A stretch of DNA of 64,000 bases from Heterocephalus glaber (lineage: Eukaryota; Chordata; Mammalia; Rodentia; Bathyergidae): contig NW_004624805.1 in the NCBI RefSeq assembly GCF_000247695.1, positions 2,034,539 through 2,098,538 on the forward strand, given 5' to 3'. How positions within the stretch are numbered: the stretch's first letter is position 1; every line of letters begins with the position of its first letter. The notes under the pieces are model-generated. The model worked only from the letters and a program-made list of their open reading frames with translations, was not told the origin of the DNA and did not search any database. Below are positions 54,862 through 64,000 of the stretch, piece by piece. A program made the translations under genes and the position numbers.

Positions 54862-55923
54862 CAGGACTCCAATAGCATGGGAAATCAATGAAGGGGACTA
54901 TGTTAAATCAAAAAATTTCTGCACAGCAAGGAAAGCGATGCAGACAGTAGAGACAGCCTCCAGAATGGGAGAAAATCTTTGGCAGCTTCTCTTCCATCAG
55001 AGGATTAATATTTAGGTTATATGAAGAACTCAAAACCAAAAAATAAAATCAAGTAGCAGTGCCATGAATGGGTAAATGAATTGAACAGGTGCTTCTCAAA
55101 AGAAGATGTCCAAATGGCCAGCAAATTATGAAAAAATGTTTAACATCTTCAGCCATTCGGCAAGTCCATACTCCACTGAGATTCCATCTCACCCCAGTTA
55201 GAATAACTATCAGCAAGAATTCAGAAACAATGAACACTGGTGAGGTTGTGGGGAAAAACTCGAACCCTTCTACACTTAGTACAACCCCTGTGGAAATCAG
55301 TGTGGAGGCTCCTCAAAAATTAAAAGTAGAGCTACCATTTGACCAGCTGGGTTGCTCCTTGGTGTATGCCAGAAGGAACTAAAGTCAGCAGATCGCAGGA
55401 TACCTGCATACTCATGTTTATTGTAGCACACGTCACAATGGCCAAGATATGGAACCTAAGTGCCCTTCAACAGATGAATGGATAAAGAAAATGTGGTATA
55501 CACACACAATGGAGTATTATTTAGCCACAAAGAAGAACAAAAATTTGTCATTTGCAGGAAAATGAATGGATCTGGAGATCATGATGTTGAGTGAAATAGG
55601 ACACTCAGGAAGACAAATATAGCACATTCTTTCTCATATGTAAGATCTAAAAAAGAAAAAGTAGAGGGAGACTAGAATTAGACAAGAGGAAGAGAAAAAG
55701 GGGCAGGGGGAAGAAGAATGTAAGCAGGGGTATGGGGGATGGCAGTGATCAAAATGTATTATATGCACTGAAACTCCCCTCGAAATGGGGCAGGGCAGGG
55801 CAAAGGGGTGATGTGGGATAGTGAAAATGATGAAAGCATATTATGCGCATGTCTGAGCCTGCCAAGATGAAACCCATTCATCTGTGTATCCAATATGCAT
55901 TGATAAAAATGTGAAACACTATA
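54862..55923 (+). mobile_element. Younger L1 3' end inserted in older L1
   Basis: L1 landmarks run in order: 'aatttctgcacagcaaggaa', 'gcttctcaaaagaagatgtc', 'ccatctcaccccagttagaa', 'gaatggataaagaaaatgtg' and 'ttgagtgaaatagg'. A G-rich 3' UTR part ('gaagagaaaaaggggcaggg') follows. Divergence is visibly lower than in the flanking L1 pieces. An ID SINE follows directly at 55924. The 97-codon frame near 55089 is only a remnant. Confidence 0.85.
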
Positions 55924-55998
55924 AAGGGCTGGGATGTGGCTCTGTGGGAGACTGCCTGCCTGGTGCAAGGCCCTGCCCTTCATTCCTAGCACCCCTCC
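55924..55998 (+). mobile_element. ID-type SINE
   Basis: 'agggctgggatgtggctctg', 'ctgcctgcctggtgcaaggc' and 'cttcattcctagcacc' form a diverged ID SINE. Confidence 0.75.
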
Positions 55999-56029
55999 CC
56001 CCATTTTAGGTGAAATGGAAACATTCCTA

Positions 56030-56870
56030 GAAAAGTGTAAATTTTAAAACTGGTTTAAGAAGTAATAAATGCCTGAAGGGTCTTAGAATTTTTAAAGAAT
56101 TTGAAGCAGTAGTTAAAAATCTTCCCACAAAATAAACACCAGTCCCAGATATTTTTATAAGCATTTTTTATTATATATTAAGGAACAGATAGCTTCACGC
56201 TCACATAAACCCAAAGAGGTGGTGGTGGTGAGAGAGAGAGAGAGAGAGAGAGAGAAAGAAAATATTTCCTACTTGCCTGATGTGCCAAGTTTAATCTTGA
56301 CTCCAAAAAGCAGTCAAGGATGTTTAGAAGGAAGGAAAATCACAGACTACCAATCTCTTTGCATCTAGAGGCACGAATCCTAAATAAAGCATTGGCAATA
56401 TAGAGCCAGCAATGGTCAAGCAGTGTTTATTTCTGGAATGATTGATTTCACATTATAAAATAGATTACGTGATACATCCTATTAACAGTTCTAAGGAGAA
56501 AAATCCTGCAATCACAAAAAGATTCAAAAAAAGTACATCAACCATTCGTGAGCAAACTGGGTGGAGGATGAGGCTCCCTTGACCTCAGCAAACATCTCAG
56601 CAGGGAATTATGGAAAGCAACCCCTTTAAAATGAAGGGCGGAACAAGGGCGGCTGCTCTTACTACTCTCACATTGTGCTGGAGCACAGCCAGGGCAGGAA
56701 GACCAGCAGAAAAAGGTAAGGATCAGAAAGGAAGAAAGAAAATGGGACTACTTGCAGGTGCTTTGATTTTCTACACAGAAAACACAAAAGAATCTCCAAG
56801 TCAGTGGAATCTCTCTCACATAGCTCCCTCAGTTAGAATCTGTACAGGAAACAAGCAGTGTCTTCATCAC
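56030..56870 (+). mobile_element. Old L1, reverse transcriptase part
   Basis: Segments match L1 ORF2 RT coding DNA in order: 'aaaatcttcccacaaaataa' near 56116, 'cacagactaccaatctcttt' near 56341, 'tagattacgtgatacatcct' near 56461, and 'ggcggctgctcttactactc' near 56648. Stops and a (GA)n tract (about 56230-56263) interrupt it. Confidence 0.65.
56229..56263 (+). repeat. (GA)n microsatellite
   Basis: About 15 GA units inside the old L1. Confidence 0.95.
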
Positions 56871-56874
56871 AGAC

Positions 56875-57385
56875 TTCAGTGGCTGGACAGGCACAGACAG
56901 GCGAGGAACACCAGTAAAGGTGTCAAACAGTGGGGCAAATGACACCAGAGAACCCTCAGACCTGGTGGGGGTGGTGAGGGAGAGAGAATTTGGGCTCAAG
57001 GAAAGAGCAGCCAAGCAGGAGGTATCTGTCCCAAAGGAGGACCTCAGCCAGACCTCTGGGCTGCCTGGAAGAAAGCAACCCAGAGGAAATCACACCCAGT
57101 CACCTCCTCTTCCTGCCCTCTAACCCTCTGCCCTTTTATTTCCCATGCTCCCGGAAGTCAGGACAAAAGGAGCCTGTCTATGGCTCCATGGTCAGTCTCC
57201 TCAGCAGAGGGCATCATGGGAAAGTAGAGGGCATCCTTGAAAGGCAAAGGGAGAATGCCCAACACATCTACCAAAGGCTGAGGATCCCATGTGCAGAAAA
57301 CTAGCCAGCTGTATTCCATTCTAGTCAAGCAAATGAAGCAAGTGGGGGAAAGAACTATATGCATGGTAGAAAGACAACTTTTTAA
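56875..57385. other. Unassigned segment between L1 pieces
   Basis: GC-richer than the flanking L1 DNA ('gaaatcacacccagtcacct', 'tcccggaagtcaggacaaaa'), so probably another insertion, perhaps an LTR. I could not find its ends. Confidence 0.35.
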
Positions 57386-57389
57386 AAAG

Positions 57390-58002
57390 TCAATTCTCCA
57401 AGTGATGTTGCAATTTTAATAAAATGCCAGGAGGAATTTTTTTGGGAGGAGGGCAGAACTGGATAAATAGTTGCTGAAATTGAAATGAAGAGTAAGAGTG
57501 ATAATGAAACAAAGAATATCTTTGATTTTCTATCCTCATAAGTGCTTTTGACAGCTTTTGGGAATCAAGATTATATTTTCTCATTAAGCAAGTGGGTTGT
57601 CCTGTCTCCTCCTATTCTTTATAAGAATAGCCAAGGCAATCTTTTTTTTTGGTACCGGGGATCAAGCTCGGGTCCTTGCGCTTGCGCAGCAGGCGACGAA
57701 ACCACTGAGCTAAATCCCCGGCCCTAGCCAAGGCAATCTTAATAAGAATCAGGTAAGTCGAGTAGCTCTACAAGACATCAGGATTTTATTTTTTAGGAAG
57801 ACAATGTCTATTAGCCCAGAGAGAGAAAAGGAATGGACTAGATAGCCCAGGAAGAGGCCTACCAAATATAGAAAATTGGTAGATGACTGAACTAGCAATT
57901 GCAAATCAGTGCACAAATAATAGATCGTTTAACTGGTTCTATATATGTAGGGAAAACCATAAGAACTGTCTTATAGTTCATATTCAAATATAATAATGCT
58001 GC
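57390..58002 (+). mobile_element. Old L1, C-terminal ORF2 part
   Basis: 'gcaattttaataaaatgcca', 'agaatagccaaggcaatctt' and 'ggactagatagcccaggaag' match successive L1 ORF2 segments. A type 2 ID SINE interrupts it at 57644-57724. Confidence 0.6.
57644..57724 (-). mobile_element. ID-like SINE, type 2, perfect 16-base target duplication
   Basis: 'ggtaccggggatcaagctcg', 'cttgcgcttgcgcagcaggc' and 'gagctaaatccccggccc' form an inverted copy. Perfect repeats tagccaaggcaatctt at 57628-57643 and 57725-57740 flank it, so the insertion is recent. Confidence 0.95.
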
Positions 58003-58419
58003 TGTTATGGCAGATATCTAGATGTCCCCCCAAGGCCTCATGTATTCATAGGTGTAGTTTTGGGGAATGACTGGATCATGGGTGTGTAATACTGGATTAC
58101 ACTGATGGGTTTAGTGTAGTACTGAGTGTGGATAATGGATTTACTAAAGAGGGAAAACCCAGCCTGGGTGTGGGTGGCACCAACCAATAGGATTGTAGCC
58201 TGGATGGAATAAAAAGGGAAAGAAGGCAATCACACTGCTTCCTGCCTTCCATGACATGGACTGTTTCTCCTCTTCAATCCCCGTTTCATGCTACCCTGCC
58301 TTAGAACTGGCGGACTATGCACTGAAATCTCTACAAACTGTGAGGCAAAATAAACCTTTCCTCCTTTAACCTGTGAGTGCTGCATATTTTGTCCCACCAA
58401 TGAGAAAGCAACAAAGACA
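58003..58419 (+). mobile_element. MaLR-like solo LTR, family A
   Basis: Starts TGTTATGGCAGATATC and carries 'gaggcaaaataaacctttcc' (AATAAA). It ends 'gcaacaaagaca' after 'tttgtcccaccaatgagaaa'. No clear 5-base duplication is found, so decay or a recombination at one end is possible. It is inserted in the old L1. Confidence 0.82.
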
Positions 58420-58429
58420 ATGAGGCCAG

Positions 58430-59250
58430 AGGGCAAGGTGGATTAAAATCCAAAATGGGAAAGGCAAAATTTTAAAGTACTTAGAAGAAAATATAAGAGA
58501 ATATTTTTATAACCCTGGGTATAGAACAGGATTTCTTTAATAAGCAAAAGAGCACAAACCATAAAGCAAATTCAACCGCCATAAAATTAAGACCCTCTTT
58601 CCTTCGAAAGACACCAATGAGAGTGAAAAGATAAATCATAATCTGAGATGTTGTAACACGTAAATGGCAAAGGATCAGTACTGTGAATCTATGTCTATAT
58701 CTTCACCTATATCTTTATATTACCAACTTTTATATATTAATAAGGAAAAGATAAACATGATAAGAAAGAGGCAGATAGTATGCGCAAGTAAGACACAGAA
58801 GAAGACATGAATAACTAATAAACAGATGAAGAATGGCCTATTTTGTTTATCTGGACACCCTCCAGATTGACCAAAATTAATGTTCATAATACCCAGTGTT
58901 GGTGCAAATGTGGAGCAAAGGAACTTGCAAACATTGCTGTGCTGGTACAAGAATCATTTTAGGAAACAATTAGGATTTAGACTGCACACATGCATACCCT
59001 ATCAGGCCCTATCAGCCAATAGTATACCACTTATGACTTGCAAAAGTGATAATTTCATATGGTTCAATGAAATATATACCCTCAGAAATTCTTATACTAT
59101 TTTATGAGGAATAAATATATATGTATATGATATTATTCTCAGCAACATTGCTTATGAAAGTTGTAAAAGAGAATATAAAGCTAAGTATCCTCCAATGACA
59201 GGATCGGTAAGAATATTGCTATATGAAGGATGACAAAAACATATTTAAAT
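58430..59250 (+). mobile_element. Old L1, end of ORF2 and 3' UTR
   Basis: 'aatccaaaatgggaaaggca', 'acttagaagaaaatataaga', 'acaccaatgagagtgaaaag', 'gtgttggtgcaaatgtggag' and later decayed 3' UTR words keep the L1 order on the plus strand. Confidence 0.65.
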
Positions 59251-59299
59251 AAAATATTTTAAAACATTTTTATACATTTGAGTGTATAATAGATACTAT

Positions 59300-59462
59300 G
59301 AAATAGGAAGAAAATGTTCAGAGGGGAAGGGGAACTACAGAGGGAGGTGGGGGAAAGGAAAGAAGGAGAAAAAATGAGAAAAGAAGGAAATAATGGAAGC
59401 AAAGTTTTTGTAAATAGGGGTAGAAGGGTGGAAGGGAAGGAAGGGGAATGGGGAAAAAATAA
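59300..59462 (+). repeat. Purine-rich (GGAA/GAAG) tract
   Basis: About 160 bases of almost pure A and G ('gggaaggggaactacagagg', 'ggaagggaaggaaggggaat'). It may be the degenerate polypurine part of an L1 3' UTR. The 61-codon frame across it is repeat-derived. Confidence 0.75.
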
Positions 59463-59557
59463 GCAAGATCTACCATGTACAGGTACAAATTCCCAATGAT
59501 GAATGTGATCATAAGGTATACCTAAAATGTACCAATAAGCTCAATGAATAAAAAGTA

Positions 59558-59880
59558 AAACATTCAGTTTATGTAAAAATATTTAAAAACATTTATTACA
59601 GTAAAAGATACATTGCCATTGACTCTATTCAAAATACTTCTAATTTTGATCACTTATCTCATCATTTTGGCCACTTTTTGAAGCAGTTCTGGAAGTCCTC
59701 TTTTGGGTCTTCAGTTGCACTGTTATGACTGCCTGGATGTCCTGAACAGACTGAAAACATTTACTTTTTGTCATCATTTTGACTTTGGGGAAGACCTGGA
59801 AGTTGCATGGCACCAGATCTGGTGTATAAAGTGGTGAGGACACACCCTAAAATTTTATTTGACAGACATTGCTGTAAATG
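59558..59880 (-). mobile_element. Mariner-derived element, copy 3, one arm
   Basis: The terminal block 'ttattacagtaaaagataca' is followed by minus-strand transposase coding DNA reading YTPDLVPCNFQVFPKVK. This matches the mariner motif YSPDLAPCDFFLFPKLK, which contains the last aspartate of the DD34D catalytic triad; here the residue after C is N, so that acid is lost. Only one arm is clear, and the end near 59880 abuts a second element. Confidence 0.75.
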
Positions 59881-59885
59881 TTTGA

Positions 59886-60090
59886 TCCATGTGGGATGAT
59901 CATAAAATACAGTGAATGTTTAAATTAAAGAGTTCATTACAGTAAAAGACACATTGCCAATAGCGTCCCTCAAAATACTCCCCCTCACTTCAAATACGTT
60001 CATGTCATTGTTCTTGGCCGTGTGTCTTTTACTGTAATAATGATTTTTAAAATTTAAACATCCACATTATCTTTTGATCATCCCTTGTAC
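59886..60090. mobile_element. Short MITE of the mariner family
   Basis: The left end 'gggatgatcataaaatacag' plus 'ttacagtaaaagacacattg' is mirrored by the right end 'tgtcttttactgtaataatg' plus 'ttttgatcatccc'. The arms are about 65 bases with under 80 bases of unique centre. It shares terminal sequence with the larger palindromic copies, so it is an internally deleted relative. Confidence 0.8.
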
Positions 60091-60237
60091 ATTAAGTAAT
60101 AAAAGACTTTATGTCAGTGAAAATGAAAAGTCTCTATTCCATGTAGATCAAGTAAAAAATATAATGTGTTGAAAAAGACAACAGAACAAAGCAGAAAAGA
60201 AAATTGCATATGATTTAAAGATCAGCCTGACTCACTG

Positions 60238-60330
60238 CTAGGGGTGGAAGTGTAGCTTGGTGGTGGAGCACTTGGCCTGCTTTCGTGAGGCCCTGGACTC
60301 TGTCCCAGAACCACAAGAAAAAAAAGGATG
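60238..60330 (+). mobile_element. ID-type SINE
   Basis: 'ggggtggaagtgtagcttgg', 'tggtggagcacttggcctgc', 'tgaggccctggactctgtcc' and an A-run form a diverged ID copy. Confidence 0.8.
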
Positions 60331-60626
60331 TCTGGGGACGGGGGTGGATATGGTCATATCTGACAAACTTACAAGGAAAATTGGGAAGGGAGTTGTATAA
60401 AACTTGCAGCTACTTCCTAGAAAGAAGGAAGGGGATGTGTCTTGAGTGGAGACTTTCATAGGGTTGAGGCTAATCACATTTGTCTTATAAACTGAGTGTC
60501 AGGAATATAAATATTTTGTTTATTTAAAATTATTATTCTTTAAAATGCACATATATATTCTTTTGTACATAATATATACATACAGAGGACAAAAAGATAA
60601 AAAGTACAGTATATTATACGGAGAAA
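60331..60626. other. No gene recognised
   Basis: AT-rich spacer with no identifiable repeat. Confidence 0.35.
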
Positions 60627-60638
60627 ATTATAGCTCTT

Positions 60639-60745
60639 TTTCTTTTCTTTTTTTTTAAATTTGCAGTTACAGTACTGGAGATTAAAGCCAGGCCTTGGAA
60701 CATGCCAGGCAAGTTCTGTACTACTGAGCTACATCCCCAGTCCAC
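60639..60745 (-). mobile_element. ID-type SINE with 12-base target duplication
   Basis: T-rich tail, 'tactggagattaaagccagg', 'catgccaggcaagttctgta' and 'gagctacatccccag' form an inverted ID copy. Perfect attatagctctt repeats lie at 60627-60638 and 60746-60757. Confidence 0.92.
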
Positions 60746-60929
60746 ATTATAGCTCTTGAAATGATTGTCCCTTCTGAGTTTTGCTTTCTTCCTGTTACAT
60801 CTTCTGGTATTTTATTAGTTTTTACATGAGTTTCCAACCATTTATTTTTCACTCAACACTAAGTTGTCATGATTTATTCAGCTACTAGTGTAGTGTTTAG
60901 GATGGTCTGTAACAAAGTTGGCACTTAGT

Positions 60930-61700
60930 ACGTATCTTTCATTGTTGATTGAAGCAGTCAACTAACAAAATGAGAAAAGATTACATTTCCCTAACAACTA
61001 GGAACGTGCAAATCAGAATAATGTGTTGTTTTCACCTAACAAATTGATAAAATTTTTAAAATGATTAGGATTTGGTAGAGCATGGGAAATCACATCCTCA
61101 TGGTGAGAACGTAAAATGTAAGTGGTGGGAAATCTGGCAATAAATTTGGAAAGTCCTAGAGTCTGTTTGTTCTTTGATGAATGAGGTCTCCTATAAGAGT
61201 TTATTATCAAAAAGCACTTGTAGCTATGCATAGAAATTTGCATTTAGTACAGCACTTACATAGTTGCATACAATATGCATACTTGACAATGATGACTTGG
61301 TTAAATGAGCCATGGTACCTCTCTCTATATAATGGAATAGTACAGAGCTTTTAAAACCTTTTTAATACAGCATTGTAAAAATTCTAGGTACAAAATAATT
61401 CCATGTTTTAAAAATAAGCATACTTCTGTATAGGCAAAGGGTAGGATACACACCATCCCCGGGCTGTTAACAACTGCTAACCAAATGAATACATAATAAA
61501 TGAATAAAGAAATGGATATTATTTACCAAAACGCTAGCAATGGTTATTTCTCCATGCTAAGATTGGGAGTGACAATAATAATTTTCTTTCCTCATATGTG
61601 TGTACTTCTTAAAATTTTATATTGTATTATTATATTATTTTATATTTTATATTCTGGCTTCAATAAGAAATGATCCAAATAATTACAATGAAAATTAGAG
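60930..61700 (+). mobile_element. Old L1 3' end
   Basis: 'gcaaatcagaataatgtgtt', 'gtaaaatgtaagtggtggga', 'tataatggaatagtacagag' and 'tgtgtgtacttcttaaaatt' follow the 3' UTR of old L1 elements. Confidence 0.6.
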
Positions 61701-61705
61701 ACTAG

Positions 61706-62115
61706 TGTCTTAGTTACTTTTCTCATTGCTGAGACAAAATACCCAACACCCAAAGTTAAAGGAGGAGAGGTTTATTTAGTTCACAGTTTGTGGAGGTTTC
61801 AGTCCATAATCGGCTGGTTCCGAGGTAGGGTGGCATGGCAGAGGGGCATCACAGAGGAGAAACAGTTCATGGCAGGAAGAAGGTAGCAAAGTGAGCGAGG
61901 GATAATTGAGAATAGCAGCTTCTTTCTGCCCCTTTTATATTCTTTCTAGGCTACCTGGCTTAGGGTGGGTGCCAAACCCATTAATCAGTCAACTAATTTA
62001 GTAATCACACACCCTTAATCCCAGTATCACACATTCTAGATCCAGCCACCTCTGAAGAAGCCCCACCTAGGACTGCACAAGGCTTTGGGAGGACATTTGG
62101 ACCCAAGCCATAACA
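61706..62115 (-). mobile_element. MaLR-like solo LTR, family A, perfect target duplication
   Basis: The plus strand runs from TGTCTTAGTTACTTTTC to 'gcaagccataaca'-like end at 62115. Reversed, it starts TGTTATGGC, carries AATAAACC and ends in the 'gtctcagcaatgag' block. Perfect actag repeats at 61701-61705 and 62116-62120 define a 410-base unit. It is the best preserved of the four family A copies. Confidence 0.92.
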
Positions 62116-62120
62116 ACTAG

Positions 62121-64000
62121 TATCCGTATAAGGGGATCTTGGTCTGTATCACATAAGAGCTTACTGAATGTCTTTGAAGGTGAGGTTCACATTAATGTCT
62201 GCTTTCTTTCAATCTTCCTAAATATGCATTTATTCAGTATCCCGCAGTTTTGAAACTTTTTAAAAGAAATGATTATGTGTTCATATCCAGATCTTAGTTA
62301 TTATTTAGGTAAAATTTTGGCTGGTCCGCATGTGCTTGGGCTGCAGCAGCCACCAGCCCACCAGCCCACAGAGAGAAAGATGGAGTGGGTGTCACACCCT
62401 GTGTCCAGCTCTGGGTTCCTACCCAGTGGTGGGAGATGGGCCCAAGGCCCACAGTTTGCGTGCAGGACTCCCAAGCTATGAGGCTCAGCAAGCGACCAGG
62501 CGCTGCTCAAACTTGGTTGGGAAACTATTTAAGGGTCTGAACTTTCTTACACTTCCTAATGTAGCTATCATTATACCAAACCTGGGTATATTTTTCTAGG
62601 CCAATTTCTATTAATATGGCTCTTGTTTTCAAGAGTATTTATGGCAAGACTTGAAGAAATATTTCATCTTGGCTATCAGTCATGTTGTTAGAAACATTTC
62701 TTTGCTGCTGCTGATGACACAGATCCCAGCAACTTAGCAGGTCATTCTGGAAGTCAAGGTCAGCTCCTTTGCCCCCAGTGCCCTATGCACACCCTTGGGT
62801 GCTGCCTGCCTTTGGGGATTTTTGTGGGTTTGTGGCAGGACCAAGTATTTCTCCACCCCCTGCAGGTTTCATGCTCATTGGCTCCATTATAACTTGAGTC
62901 TTCCAGCAATTTACTTAGGAAACGAAAAGAAGGGGGGAAAGTCAGGGGCTTCTTGACGCTCAAGATTCTGGGTCATCTTGAGTGCTGGGAATGTAAGAAC
63001 CTGAAAGGGCACCATTGTTGCATAGTTTGCTAAATTATGCTGAAGATTGGAGAACTATCAAAAGCTTGTGTCTTGAAAGGGTTGCACTTGTACTAAAAAT
63101 ATCTTAGGAAACTTGATTTTTCTTTGATGCTTTCAGTATTCTTGGCTCTTAGAGTGAATCCCTAACCTGGACGCCAAACCCAAGTGAACTCTTAAGAGAG
63201 TAGTGATAAATTGAAATGGATGCCTACCAACTCCTTTTGGAAGGTCTATGCGTTTTCTGTTGTTTGCACAGGCATGGGATTCTTTGGGACATTAAGAAAG
63301 CTGCTGTAGACAGCCTGGGGTAAAGCTCAAGTTGAAAAACACATTTGTCTTACAGGAAATACTGAAAACACCAGCCAAATACCAGCAACAGCTCCAGCGG
63401 CTGAGAATGCCATAGCTGCTTGGTGTGGTGAGCTCAGGAGGGTGCCTCTAGGCGTCTCACGGGATGCCGGTGATCCGTGAAAATAATTTCCAGGATGCAA
63501 ACGGTAGGGGTGTGGGGAGGGGAGACTCTACCATTGGATTTTGTTTAAAGAACCTAACATTTAACAGGTAATCTGTGCCCGAGTGAAACATGTGGCAGTG
63601 CAGTCCCTGCAGCACGGCCCCGTTTCTCTGCAGTGCATTGGGGAAGATAATTAAAGCCAGTTCATTAGACTACTGTGCAGGGGCCGACTGGGGAACATCT
63701 GATGAGGAGGCTGGAAATGAGGAGGCCGGGCAGTATGGAACGCCACAGTCAGCAAAGGAAGTGCAGCTGATGAATGAATGAGTGAGTGAGTCTCTACTTG
63801 CAGGGTTTGTGCACAGCAAGCAGCCCCGGACAGAGTGCTTCCCTTTGCTCCCTGAGCCTGGGGCTGTCTTTACTCCCAGCAGTCTCTGATGGCTCATCTG
63901 AAAGGTAGGAGTGTAGGTTTTGCCTGTAGGCAGATATTTCAGCCACATCTGGCTTTGCTTTGCCATATTGTCAGCCCTCCCCTTCCCTGCTACATTTGTT
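62121..64000. other. Single-copy stretch to the window end, no gene recognised
   Basis: About 1.9 kb without identified SINE, LTR or L1. Short frames (for example 62330-62599 plus and 63670-63966 minus) lack domains. The last 700 bases are GC-moderate and free of simple repeats. Confidence 0.4.

Noticed and set aside
59640..59843. Possible functional mariner transposase
   Set aside because: Only a C-terminal fragment with a changed catalytic-region residue; no DNA-binding or first catalytic part.
62320..62345. Possible Y RNA pseudogene ('ggctggtccgcatgtgcttg')
   Set aside because: Only the first ten bases resemble Y RNA; the rest does not follow, and there is no tail or target duplication.
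1..64000. CRISPR arrays, operons, bacterial or phage systems
   Set aside because: Composition and repeat content are mammalian throughout; no regularly spaced direct repeats of that kind and no dense coding.

Overview
This is a stretch of mammalian nuclear DNA, almost certainly from a rodent outside the mouse/rat group. It is full of 7SL-derived B1-type SINEs, tRNA-derived ID-type SINEs and joined B1-ID composites. It also has MaLR-type LTRs, L1 fragments, old MIR/L2 relics and simple repeats, and I saw no murid B2 or B4 elements. The B1-ID composites and a second, younger ID-like subfamily (CTGCCTCGCAAGC core, GGTACC before the A-tail) suggest a squirrel-, beaver- or guinea-pig-like lineage. 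I cannot fix the species from the sequence alone.

I found no intact host protein-coding gene. Every open frame I examined is short, lacks a recognisable domain, or lies inside a repeat. The one recognisable gene relic is a processed retrocopy of SETD9 on the minus strand at 16656-17570. It lacks the middle of the protein, carries an in-frame TGA, keeps its ancestral stop codon, and sits inside a MaLR LTR with a perfect 14-base target duplication.

Layout. 1-1545: two L1 fragments in opposite orientation. 1.7-4.3 kb: SINEs and a tiny U6 snRNA retrocopy. 5073-5653: an ERV1-type solo LTR. 5.7-13.9 kb: largely repeat-poor single-copy DNA with one MIR and one LTR. 16.4-17.6 kb: LTR with nested SETD9 retrocopy. 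18.6-26 kb: two palindromic mariner-derived elements, LTRs, MIRs and microsatellites. 26.9-27.2 kb: LTR, followed by a compact CpG-rich patch at 27.61-27.72 kb in single-copy DNA. 30-37 kb: a SINE-rich zone with an ID-SINE/U2 snRNA chimera at 34495-34615. 37-42 kb: repeat-poor DNA. 42.3-43.6 kb: two LTRs. 43.6-54 kb: SINEs, CA-rich tracts, a short TA-flanked MITE and LTRs. 54.2-59.3 kb: pieces of one old plus-strand L1 split by later insertions. 59.5-60.1 kb: mariner relics. 60.9-62.1 kb: an old L1 tail and an LTR with perfect target duplication. 62.1-64 kb: single-copy sequence.

The genes do not form a pathway. The interest lies in retrotransposition by-products: tailless snRNA copies, a template-switch chimera and a retrocopy of a shortened mRNA. 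The palindromic mariner family and a few possible regulatory patches also deserve attention. Family names for old repeats come from memory of consensus motifs, and their outer boundaries are approximate unless a target duplication is given.
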